Source: Chrysochromulina tobinii
Taxonomy: Eukaryota > Haptophyta > Prymnesiales > Chrysochromulinaceae
DNA length: 26,278 bases
Reading direction: 5' to 3'
Assembly: GCA_001275005.1 (NCBI GenBank)
Contig: JWZX01000242.1
Span: forward strand, 1-26,278
Shown here piece by piece: positions 16,663 through 24,697 of the stretch. How positions within the stretch are numbered: the first letter of the stretch is position 1; each line of letters opens with the position of its first letter. The notes beneath the pieces were generated by a model. The model was given only the letters and a program-made list of their open reading frames with translations. It was not told where the DNA came from and made no database searches. Both the position numbers and the translations under genes were made by a program.

Positions 16663-19254
16663 TCATGCTGGTCGCGATGCTACGGCGGGACGTACCGCCG
16701 TGGCGGTCGCTGGCCGCGCTGCTACGGCAGCAGCAGCAACAGGGCGCGCCGCGGTAGTGGGACGCGTTGCTATGGCGGTTGCCGGGCGCGCCGCGATGGC
16801 CGTCCCGGCGGCCGGCGCAGGGCTCGTGACCGTGGTGGCGGCTGGGCGAGTAGCTGTAGCCACGACGGCGCCTCCTGGGCGAGTAGCTGTGGCAGTCGTC
16901 GGCCTTGACGCGACAGCAGCTGTGGCAGTCGCAGTCGTCGGCCTTGACGCGACAGCAGTTGTGGCAGTCGCAGTCGTCGGCCTTGACGCGACAGCAGTTG
17001 TGGCAGTCGCAGTCGTCGGCCTTGACGCGACAGCAGTTGTGGCAGTCGCAGTCGTCGGCCTTGACGCGACAGCAGTTGTGGCAGTCGCAGTCGTCGGCCT
17101 TGACGCGACAGCCGTTGTGGCAGTCGCAGTCGTCGGCCTTGACGCGACAGCCGTTGTGGCAGTCGCAGTCGTCGACCTTGACGCGACAGCTGTTGTGGCA
17201 GTCGCAGTCGTCGGCCTTGACGCGACAGCTGTTGCGGCAGTCGCAGTCGTCGGCCTTGACGCGACGGCCGTTGCGGCAGTCGCAGTCGTCGGCCTTGACG
17301 CGACGGCCGTTGCGGGCCTCGACGCAACCGCCGTCGTCGGCCTTGAGGAGGTGACCGCCGTCGTCGCCGTCGTTGATCGCGATTCAGGGGAGAGGCTTCC
17401 ACTTCGAGGGGAGGCCACCGCCACAGCCGCCGGCCTCGTAGAGGAGGCCACCGCCACAGCCGCCGGCCTCGTAGGGGAGGCCACCGCCGTCGCTCTCGCG
17501 CTGCCCGGGCGCGAAACTACCACCGCCGTGCGCGACGGCGAGCGCGGCTCCTCGGGTGGCGCGCCGGGCAGCTCTACCTGGAAGGCCTGGCCAGCCCGTA
17601 ACCCACGCGGGACGTCCACCTCGTACTCCTTGCCGTGATGCGTCACGAGCAGCGGCTCGCCTGGCCGCAGGGTCGAGGGCACGCGCACCTCGACCGTCTC
17701 TGGCGGCGGCTCAACGAACCGATCGTCACTTGCGCGATTCCCGGGACGGTCGAAACGCGGATGCTCCCCGAAGCGCTCGCGCCGCCGTGTCGACTCGTCA
17801 CGCCCTCGGAGGCCCTCTGAGGAGCGCGTCGCGGCGGCGGTCTTGGCCTCCTCTCCCCATCGCCGTCGCCGGCTCGCAGGCGCCTCGTCGCCATTGTACC
17901 CATCGAAGCTGTCGCCATTGTACCCATCGCGCCCATCGCGTCCGTCGCGCACGTTGCGCCCGTACTCGCCACCGCCGCCGTCAGCCCTCGCAAGCGCTGA
18001 GCGTAGGTACCGATTCTCGTCAGCGAGCTCCTGGTTGCGCTCCCGTGCCTCGGCCAGCTGCGTGAGCTCGGTGGTGAGTCGTGCCGCCTCCAGCTGCGCC
18101 GCCTGCGCCGCGTCCCGTTGCACCTCGATGGCTGCGCGCAACTCCGCAGCCGCGACCTCATGACGCTCTGCTGCGCTCGCGAGCGCGTGCTCCTTCTCCG
18201 TACCGGCGGTTCGCTTGGCAGCCTCGAGCTCTGCGGCGGCCTCGGCCTGAACCTGCGCGCGCTCCGCCGCGGCTGTCGCGTCCGAATTCGCGCGCTGCTC
18301 CGCCGCCGTGCGTTTCGCCTCGTCGAGTGCCGTCCGTGCCGCCTCGAGCTGTGCCACAATCGCGCGAAGCTGCGCGTCGCCCTCGGCGCGAGCGACGCTC
18401 ACCGCCGCTTCCTTGTCCGTGGCCGCCGCCTTTTTGGCCGCTTCGAGGGCCGCCCGAAGGCCGTTTGCCTCCGATGCCTGCGAGGCCGCCGCGACCGCGC
18501 GCACCGCCTCGAGCTCTTCGACCGCCATTCGCTTCGCCGCCTCGAGAGACGCCGCCGACTCCGCGCGCACCGTCGCCAACTCGGCGGCGGCCGCAGCCTT
18601 GGCAGAGGCTGCCTGCTCACGGAAGGCCGCCAGCTGGGCCTCGAGGCGCTCGATTCGTTGGAGGCGATCTTCGGCCTGGTGCTCGGCGTGAAGGCGGCTC
18701 GCTGCCTCCGAACGCAGCCGCGTTACGAGTGCATCGAGCTCCGCATTGCGGGCGCGCAGCTGCGTCGCCTCAGCGGCGTACGCGCTCAGCCTCGCATTCT
18801 CGCGCGAGAGCGTTATGGCGCGGCTCTTCAGCTCCCGCATCGCACGGTTCTCGTTCTCGAGACGCTGTTGATTATTCAGCAGCTCTTTGTTGCGCAGAGA
18901 GAGTTCGTCATTGCGCATGCGCGTCTCCGCAGCCGCACTTGCCCCTAGGAGGAGGAGCTGCGTCTGCATGTATTCGTTGCGGCCCGACTCTGCCGCGAGC
19001 GCCTTGAGCGCAGTCTCGAGCGGAGGTGCCATCTCGTCTTCGAAGCCGCTGCCACCGCCATCCTCGTCCATGAGCGCATGCGCCGGAAGATTATGCAGGG
19101 GCCCACGGCGGCTTCGCCGCCGCGTCGTCGTCGGGTACGGCTGCTGCTGCTGCTGCTGCTGCTGCTTGGGCGACGATGGATGCGAGGAGGTCAGCGGTTC
19201 CGGCCACGCCGAAGAGCTCGCGGATAGCAAGACGTCGACGCTCGCATCAATCAT
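16663..19254 (-). CDS. Coiled-coil protein with polyQ and a Thr/Ala/Val/Arg repeat tail
   Basis: 863 residues from ATG 19254; M62 (MDEDGGGSGFEDEM, at 19071) is a plausible alternative start because residues 1-61 are low-complexity with a Q8 run. Residues about 110-425 are Ala/Glu/Arg coiled coil (NNQQRLENENRAMRELKSRA). A Gly/Asp/Arg segment (RDGRDGRDGYNGDSFDGYNG, around 17885-17970) follows. Residues 517-561 (VEVRVPSTLRPGEPLLVTHH; then VDVPRGLRAGQAFQVELPG) form two matching strands of the V-P-x-G-x-x-x-G-x-x-x-x-V type. The last 300 residues are minisatellite-encoded VASRPTTATATTA repeats. No catalytic domain is visible. Ser/Thr-rich repeats might be glycosylated if secreted, but no signal peptide is seen. 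It is divergent from the nucleotide-sugar transporter, 128 bp between ATGs. Confidence 0.7.
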   Translation of the reverse strand: MIDASVDVLLSASSSAWPEPLTSSHPSSPKQQQQQQQQPYPTTTRRRSRRGPLHNLPAHALMDEDGGGSGFEDEMAPPLETALKALAAESGRNEYMQTQLLLLGASAAAETRMRNDELSLRNKELLNNQQRLENENRAMRELKSRAITLSRENARLSAYAAEATQLRARNAELDALVTRLRSEAASRLHAEHQAEDRLQRIERLEAQLAAFREQAASAKAAAAAELATVRAESAASLEAAKRMAVEELEAVRAVAAASQASEANGLRAALEAAKKAAATDKEAAVSVARAEGDAQLRAIVAQLEAARTALDEAKRTAAEQRANSDATAAAERAQVQAEAAAELEAAKRTAGTEKEHALASAAERHEVAAAELRAAIEVQRDAAQAAQLEAARLTTELTQLAEARERNQELADENRYLRSALARADGGGGEYGRNVRDGRDGRDGYNGDSFDGYNGDEAPASRRRRWGEEAKTAAATRSSEGLRGRDESTRRRERFGEHPRFDRPGNRASDDRFVEPPPETVEVRVPSTLRPGEPLLVTHHGKEYEVDVPRGLRAGQAFQVELPGAPPEEPRSPSRTAVVVSRPGSARATAVASPTRPAAVAVASSTRPAAVAVASPRSGSLSPESRSTTATTAVTSSRPTTAVASRPATAVASRPTTATAATAVASRPTTATAATAVASRPTTATATTAVASRSTTATATTAVASRPTTATATTAVASRPTTATATTAVASRPTTATATTAVASRPTTATATTAVASRPTTATATTAVASRPTTATATAAVASRPTTATATRPGGAVVATATRPAATTVTSPAPAAGTAIAARPATAIATRPTTAARPVAAAAVAARPATATAVRPAVASRPA
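16898..17320. repeat. 36-bp coding minisatellite
   Basis: About eleven head-to-tail units each begin GTCGGCCTTGACGCGAC. On the minus strand the unit encodes 12 residues, V-A-S-R-P-T-T-A-T-A-T-T with small variants. Units 2-6 look essentially identical, while units at both ends diverge, typical of unequal exchange. Because the length is a multiple of three and stops are absent, several frames stay open across it. Confidence 0.9.
17411..17490. repeat. 33-bp coding repeat
   Basis: Two complete units and a partial third begin GAGGCCACCGCC. On the minus strand they encode RPAAVAVAS-type repeats adjoining the 36-bp array in the same gene. Confidence 0.8.
19141..19164. repeat. CTG/CAG triplet repeat (8 units)
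   Basis: Eight CTG triplets on this strand encode eight glutamines near the N-terminus of the minus-strand coiled-coil protein. It is likely length-variable. Confidence 0.95.
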
Positions 19255-19382
19255 CGCTGCGTCGCTTCACTGCTCCGGTGCCGGTGTGGGACCAGTCCTC
19301 ATCGTCGGTGCGGAATTCTTCCAACGCTTTGTCGCCCGACGCGCTGGCTGCTGCCGCTGCAGCTGCTCCTGCTGGCGAACCC
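19255..19382. promoter_or_regulatory. Divergent promoter region
   Basis: The coiled-coil gene (ATG 19254, minus) and transporter gene (ATG 19383, plus) point away from each other, leaving 128 bases for both promoters and 5' UTRs. The transporter frame is open upstream to 19176, inside the other gene. Confidence 0.45.
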
Positions 19383-20456
19383 ATGTTGGAAAAGAAGTAC
19401 CTCTTCCTCCTACTGCTGATCGTTCAGAACACCTCCAAGACCTTGATCATGCGCGCGGCGGTCGGCGGCAAGGCAAACTTTCTCTACTCGGCTGCCGTGC
19501 TGGCAACTGAGGGGCTCAAGGCGACTGCGAGTGCCGTGTGGGTGTTGAACACGGGCGGCAGCCCGGCGAGCATCGTACATTTCCTGCGCAGCGAGTGGCG
19601 TACGTCCGTACGCGTGATGGTGCCAGCCGCTTTCTACAACGTGCAGCAGGTGCTTGAGTATGTCGCGCTCTCGAAGCTGGACGCTCCAGTCTTCGCAGTG
19701 ATCGTGCAGATTAAACTGCTTACGACAGCACTCTTTTCGTGGATCATGCTCGGCAAGCAGCTGCGCGCCGTGCAGCTCGTTGCGCTCGTGCTGCTCATGG
19801 TGGGCGTCATCCTCGCGCAGATGAAGGATGGCCAAACCAACCACCTCGACTTTGATGCGACGACGTCGGTGGGCGTGTCCGCCACGCTCACGATCGCGAT
19901 GTTCTCTGGATTCGCCGCCGTGTACACGGAGAAGGTGCTCAAGCACGCGCCGCTCGTTGCGCATTCAACGAAGGACGACTCCGTCCTGCCGTACATGCAG
20001 ATCCAGATGGCGCTCGCATCGCTGCTGATCATCGGCGTCTTCGCGCTCGTGTCCGACTTCCTTGTGATCGTCGAGTACGGGCTGTGGCGCGGCTTCGACG
20101 GGCGCGCGATCGTCGCCGTCATCTCCTCGGCGCTCGGCGGTCTGATTGTCTCCGCCGTGCTCAAGTACGCTGATGCGGTGCTCAAGGGGTACGCGACCGC
20201 CACCTCCGTCATCCTCACGGGCATCCTTTCCGCGCTGCTCTTCGGCACGACGCTCGACCTGCACTTTGTGCTCGCGGTCGTCAACGTCACCTGCTCGATC
20301 CTGCTCTACGGCTCGCTCGGGGGAAGTCCTAGTCCGACCGCTCCGGCAAGGCAAGGCACGAGCGAGGTCAGAGCGACCGCCGATGAGCGCGCGCCCCTAC
20401 AGAGCACCAGCCCCAGCCAATGCAGCGTCTCCGACAAGAAGTTGGACCCGGTATGA
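19383..20456 (+). CDS. Nucleotide-sugar transporter, SLC35A type
   Basis: A 357-residue membrane protein. The ATG at 19383 is chosen because MLEKKYLFLLLLIVQNTSKT opens directly into TM1, as in the family; an in-frame ATG at 19176 would add 69 low-complexity residues and overlap the opposite gene. Family signatures are clear: AAFYNVQQVLEYVALSKLDA (82-101), VIVQIKLLTTALFSWIMLGK (106-125), LVALVLLMVGVILAQ, MFSGFAAVYTEKVLK (173-187) and KYADAVLKGYATATSVILTG (261-280), with about ten hydrophobic segments. SLC35A proteins exchange UDP-GlcNAc, UDP-Gal or CMP-sialic acid for the nucleoside monophosphate in the Golgi membrane; the exact substrate cannot be told here. The C-terminal 45 residues are Ser/Pro-rich and cytosolic by analogy. 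AATAAA occurs at 20721, 265 bases after the stop. Confidence 0.92.
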   Translation: MLEKKYLFLLLLIVQNTSKTLIMRAAVGGKANFLYSAAVLATEGLKATASAVWVLNTGGSPASIVHFLRSEWRTSVRVMVPAAFYNVQQVLEYVALSKLDAPVFAVIVQIKLLTTALFSWIMLGKQLRAVQLVALVLLMVGVILAQMKDGQTNHLDFDATTSVGVSATLTIAMFSGFAAVYTEKVLKHAPLVAHSTKDDSVLPYMQIQMALASLLIIGVFALVSDFLVIVEYGLWRGFDGRAIVAVISSALGGLIVSAVLKYADAVLKGYATATSVILTGILSALLFGTTLDLHFVLAVVNVTCSILLYGSLGGSPSPTAPARQGTSEVRATADERAPLQSTSPSQCSVSDKKLDPV

Positions 20457-20935
20457 TGCGCCGGCTACGCGTGGTTGCCCGGGTCGCGCCCCAGGTGCCC
20501 GCGCTGCACCTACAAATATGCATCATAGTCAATTTAGGCGCATGCTGTTTACAACGGAGTCAACAGTGCTCAGCTGTCGCGGAGAGATGCGCAGCTGCGC
20601 GGCCTGTGCGCAAGGCTCACTCAGGGCGGACGAGGGACGTCGCCTCGAGACGGCGGGCCTTACCCGCTCGCTTAACCTGTACGCGATTTTCGTGTCTCTT
20701 CCGAACTCAACTGAGCTCTTAATAAACTGTGACGCCACAATCGCCCGGCAGTGCGTGCGTACACCGATCACCGCGGTCATCGGTTACTTTCGCATCTCGT
20801 CTACCATCTTTTCGGAGCCTGCCGGCGGCTGCGGGATGGAGCGGGGACGCTCAGGTCACGTCCGTCAAGCATCATCCGCCACCCTCGCCGCCGCCGCCGA
20901 CCGATGGAACCCGCGCGTAAACGCACGCACGCGAT
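20457..20935. other. Convergent intergenic region
   Basis: This lies between the 3' ends of the transporter and the NYN-SAP gene. AATAAA at 20721-20726 could serve the transporter transcript. Short frames are present but none shows codon bias or a family motif. Confidence 0.5.
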
Positions 20936-23177
20936 TTACGGTCGATCCCTGGGTCGGGCGGTCGCGACATCAGGCGACTCCCTTTTAGGGGTAATTACGC
21001 TCCCGGGGTCGCCCTTGTCCCTCTGCAGCGCCTCGAGCAGCCGACGCAGCAGCGTGGATTTGGCTCCCACCACGGCAAGCTGGCGGGCCCGGAGCTCGGC
21101 CTTGAGCTGCGGCACCGTGAGCTGAGTCACCTCGCCCACGCTTCGCGTCCCCATCGTTCGCAGCATCACGCTGCCAGAGAGCCTCGCGCCGCCGCGCCCG
21201 CCGCCGCCAAAAGCGCTCGGGCTCTCATCGTTGGGGTCGGCGGCGCCATCGGCGGCACTACCGCGAGAGCCGCCGTCTGGCGCGCCGCTCTCCTCGCTGC
21301 TGCTGCGTCGCGCGGAAGCTCGCTGCGCCTCTTTTGTCGCCAACTGCTCCTCTGCATACCGGTCCAGCTCGTCCTCGAGCATTTGGAGCAACGAGCCATC
21401 GACGAGCAGCGCGCCGTCGCTCCGCCCCCGTTCCTGCCACGCCGTGCCTTCCTCACGTGTATCCACGGCCGCGCGGGCACTCGCCTCAATAGCAGCTGCT
21501 TCCTCGTCGTCGACGATGTCGTCATCGAACTCGTCGTCTACGGCCCAGGCGGTGGCGGCGGCGGCGGCGGCCGCGGTGCCTAGATTGGATTCGATGCGCT
21601 CGTCCTCGGAGCGCGCGGCAACGGCCTTGGACTGGACCACCACGGACGCCTCCGAGGGCAGCACCTCGCTTCCAGGCGGCACACCCACCGCAAACTCGGC
21701 CTCGAAGAGCTCCAAAAAGGGGGCGAGCCCGCCAAATTCATGATTAACGTAATCAGCGGCGGAGACGGCTCCAAGAGCGACCTCCCCCAGATGGGCCTGC
21801 AGCTGCGCCATACTACTCGTGCCGGCCGCGCACGTCTGCAAGTAGTCGTCAACGACTGTGCACAGGAAGCGCGCCATCGCGGGCCGCTCGTTGAGCAGCG
21901 ATGGGTGGATGGGGGTGACCAGCTCGTCGAGATGGTCATCGAGCCACAGCACACCAAAGTCCTTCACGTTCGGCGGCCGGGTCTTCGTACTCCTTAGAGG
22001 CCGAGTCTCGCATGGAGCAGACGCAGACGCGCTTGCCCTTCTGGCGCGTCCGGACAAGCGCCGGGATGAAGTCGCGATCGCCCGAGACGAGGACGGCCAC
22101 GTCAAACGCGTTGGGCACCGTCGCGTAGTGAAGCATGTCGACGGCCAGCGCGATGTCGACGCACTTTTCCTGGCCACCAGCGAAGTCGCCTAGATGCACC
22201 TCATAGTGGAGCTCCTGCATGGCGCGGAACATGCGCTGGCGCGGCGAGATGAGCTCGGCCTCGTCGGCACGGAACGACGAGAAGACGAGCACGCGCACCA
22301 CCTCGACCGCGCGCTGCGCATACGGCTGCGTGCGCATGAGCTCGGCCGACACGTGATCTGAGATGAGCTGGGGCAGGCGCGAGTAGTCGATGTGGTACCG
22401 GTCGCCCCAGCCGTCGCCGTACCGCTGCGTGAGCTTGCAGTGCTTCCCGTTCCCAAACAGCTGGTAGTACAGCCACGTGCCGTCGATGAAGACCATCACC
22501 TTGGTCGGGATGAGTGTGACGAGCTGCTGGACCATACCGCGCTCAATGCCGTCGGCTGCGCCACCGCTCCTCACTCGGCCGCCGCTGCTTCCAACGACAG
22601 CGCGCCCCGCGCCTTGGATGTCATACGAGGACGCATACGACGCACCGCCGCTGCTGCATGCACCGCTCTCGCTGCCGGCGTACCCGTTGCTGCTCCTTGG
22701 GATGCCACTGCCTGTATCATACAACGGAAGAGCCCACGACGGCGGCGCCGGCGGCGACGCGAACTCTCCGGGTCGCTGCCTGCGGCTCGACGTGGATTGC
22801 CGTGGCGCACGCTCGCGGCCGCCGGGACGCTTGCCCTGCGAGGTCGCGGATGGCGAATTGTAAGCAGTAGCATCCAATTCGTCAATCTCGCCAAGGAACG
22901 CGCTCATGCCCTCGGCCTCAGCCACCGCGATAGCTGCATCCTCCTCGGCGCGCAGTCCAGCGAAGATGCCATCGTATCCGGACGAGAGGCTGACGGCGTC
23001 CTCGTTCTCCTTGCCGAGAAGTCTCGCGCGGCGGCGCTCCTGCCGCCAATGCTCAGCATTATCTGCTGCTCCGCGCAGCAAAGGAACGGCTGCGCGATGC
23101 GTCGACGCGCCTCCGACTGGTATAGATTGTCCACTGAACCAGGAGGTCACGGAGACGATCAAAGCACCTGCGAGCAT
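20936..23177 (-). CDS. NYN-domain (PIN-like) ribonuclease with C-terminal SAP domain, frameshifted
   Basis: Two overlapping minus-strand frames make one gene. Frame A (23177 to 21936) starts MLAGALIVSVTSWFSG, a probable membrane segment, then a disordered region and a NYN domain at 227-395: KVMVFIDGTWLYYQL (Asp232), KCVDIALAVDMLHYA (Asp341, Asp347) and AVLVSGDRDFIPAL (Asp367, Asp369) supply the acidic PIN-like active site. After KEYEDPAA the protein-like sequence jumps to frame B as NVKDFGVLWLDDHLDELVTP; skipping base 21971 joins them exactly, giving about 746 residues. Frame B continues with acidic and Ala-rich regions and a SAP domain (about 21026-21130, VTQLTVPQLKAELRARQLAV), a nucleic-acid-binding fold, ending at 20936. 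An RNA-cleaving or RNA-binding role is inferred. The frameshift may be a sequence error, an inactivating mutation or recoding. The start lies 81 bp from the divergent homeobox ATG. Confidence 0.8.
21971..21971 (-). other. One-base frameshift site in the NYN-SAP gene
   Basis: On the minus strand the codons GAC CCG GCC GCC are followed by a single G and then AAC GTG AAG GAC TTT. Without that G the NYN part runs straight into the KDFGVLWLDDHLD segment. There is no homopolymer, and no GT-AG interval nearby restores the frame. Confidence 0.7.
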
Positions 23178-23258
23178 GCCAAAGATAGCGTAGAAAACAT
23201 TAGTTACAAAGCTCTCAATGGCCGCCCAGTCGGTCGAAACTGAATTGTTGTGTGGGGA
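23178..23258. promoter_or_regulatory. Very short divergent promoter region
   Basis: Only 81 bases separate the presumed start codons of the NYN-SAP gene (minus) and homeobox gene (plus). The NYN-SAP frame is open through it without an ATG (ESFVTNVFYAIFGM), so that protein might begin further upstream through splicing. Confidence 0.4.
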
Positions 23259-24146
23259 ATGCTGCTGGGATCTTTGGCGCCATTTCGATCACTCGGACGG
23301 AGAATGCGGAAGGCGTTCAATCGCAATCCTCGAGACGCTTTCACGGCGGACCAAAAGAAGATCCTCTGCGAGTTCTTTGCCCACAGCGCGCGACCTACCG
23401 ACAAGCAGGCGCAAGAATTGAGCGAGCAACTCGGCTTGACCACGCGCCAGGTCCAGGTGTGGTTCCAGAACCGACGGGCCCGCTTCAGTGATGAGGTGGC
23501 GAGGGGTACTGCCGGGAGGAGCTCTTTCTCAGATCCCGCGCACCCCTCGCTCGACGACCCTCCGCCGCCATCTCCGTCACAGCTGCAGGCTAATCAGCGG
23601 CCGCGAGCAGCCCGAGGTTGCAACAAGGCCGGCAGCAGCAGCAGCGAGTGCGGCGGCGAAGGCGCCGCTGGCAAAGGCCGGCGGCAACGGCTGTCGATAG
23701 GCGCGCTCGCGCCCCACGTGGTCAACGTGCACGCCACGCCACCCATCGCCCGGACGCCTGAAGAAGAGCTCCCGCCGGAATGGTGGCAAGACGGCGAAGA
23801 TGATTCGCGGGCCGCGGAGTTGATCTACACGCTCTTCGGCGGCAAGTTGAGCGCAGGGCTACAGAAGGACATCGAAGATTGGGTGGTGCGCGACAACGTG
23901 GTAGCTCGCGAGGCCTTCCCGCACGTCTCTTTCTGGAAGGAGCTCGACATTAGGTATCTTCGATGGTCGTGCGAGGAAGGCGGCGTCGCAGAGGCGCTTC
24001 GTAAGCTCAAGGCCGCGTTCGCCCGCGGCGAAGGCCACCTGCGCTACGTCTCCGTCGATCGCCAGGGCGAGCAGCGCCCGCGAGGGCGCCGCAGCGCCGC
24101 AGAGGAGGCGGGTCCAATCGAGCACCCCGTGCGGTCTTTGCGATGA
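23259..24146 (+). CDS. Homeobox protein with an unfamiliar C-terminal domain
   Basis: 295 residues from ATG 23259; M16 (MRKAFNRNP) is an alternative start. The homeodomain occupies residues 21-80 with standard 60-residue spacing: Phe8, Leu16, Phe20, Trp48, Phe49, Asn51 and Arg53 are all in place (FTADQKKILCEFF; QVQVWFQNRRARF), so it is not of the three-residue-longer TALE class. A Ser/Pro/Gly linker (81-150) follows. Residues 165-268 look like a folded domain (EEELPPEWWQDGEDDSRAAE; LQKDIEDWVVRDNVV; FWKELDIRYLRWSCEEGG) that I cannot assign. A nuclear sequence-specific DNA-binding role follows from the homeodomain; targets are unknown. It is divergent from the NYN-SAP gene. Confidence 0.88.
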   Translation: MLLGSLAPFRSLGRRMRKAFNRNPRDAFTADQKKILCEFFAHSARPTDKQAQELSEQLGLTTRQVQVWFQNRRARFSDEVARGTAGRSSFSDPAHPSLDDPPPPSPSQLQANQRPRAARGCNKAGSSSSECGGEGAAGKGRRQRLSIGALAPHVVNVHATPPIARTPEEELPPEWWQDGEDDSRAAELIYTLFGGKLSAGLQKDIEDWVVRDNVVAREAFPHVSFWKELDIRYLRWSCEEGGVAEALRKLKAAFARGEGHLRYVSVDRQGEQRPRGRRSAAEEAGPIEHPVRSLR

Positions 24147-24697
24147 GCGCGCACTAGGGCGCCTCGGCTCAGCAGACTCCGGACGAAGTTGGTCGTTGCA
24201 CTCGAGTGCTGCGTTCATTCGATGCGCTAATTTGGCTCATCCCTCAAGCACCATCTTCTCTGAGATGGAGGCAGGCCGTTGCTGGGCGCCGGCGGCTGGC
24301 GAAAGGTGCAGCTGGCGAAAGGTGCTGCTGGCGACAGCTGCTGCTGACGGCGGCGCATTCACCGCCGCCAATGTATGCATGGCAGGAGGCAGGAGCATGC
24401 TGGCGCGACCATGACGCATCGCATCAACACATCACATGTGTATCTCGTAGGTAGGGGCTGCGCGTCCAAGGAGGACGAGGATACCGGAACTGGCACCCGT
24501 ACCACGGACCAGTAGATTTACCTCATCGTCCCTGACGCAGGCGGGTGTGTTGTATCTAGCCGTATAGCCCAGGATGGTACTTACTGTTTCAGTCGCCTGC
24601 GATGGATGTGGTCGGTGTGAACCCTTTCCGGACCGTGTGTTTGGTGTCGCCAAGAACTCTCGTGAGAACTCGAAGAGCAAAAATTTCGTCGCCAGCC
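24147..24697. other. Intergenic region before the last gene
   Basis: No coding frame with bias or motif is visible. A 15-bp sequence, GCTGGCGAAAGGTGC, is repeated at 24295-24309 and 24311-24325, followed by CTG-rich DNA. The promoter and 5' UTR of the gene at 24698 should lie in the right-hand part. Confidence 0.5.

Noticed and set aside
16898-17320. Regular 36-base repeats resembling a CRISPR array
   Set aside because: Units are contiguous with no spacers, lie inside a coding frame and no cas gene is present.
16655-17638. 327-codon plus-strand frame of V-V-A-V-A-V-V-G-L-D-A-T-A repeats
   Set aside because: It exists because the 36-bp unit keeps several frames open. The minus-strand frame extends far beyond the array into a coil with good codon bias, so it is the real one.
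18081-19007. Plus-strand Pro/Arg-rich frames of about 300 codons
   Set aside because: They are opposite the coiled-coil part of the minus-strand gene; composition is that of an antisense shadow, with no motif.
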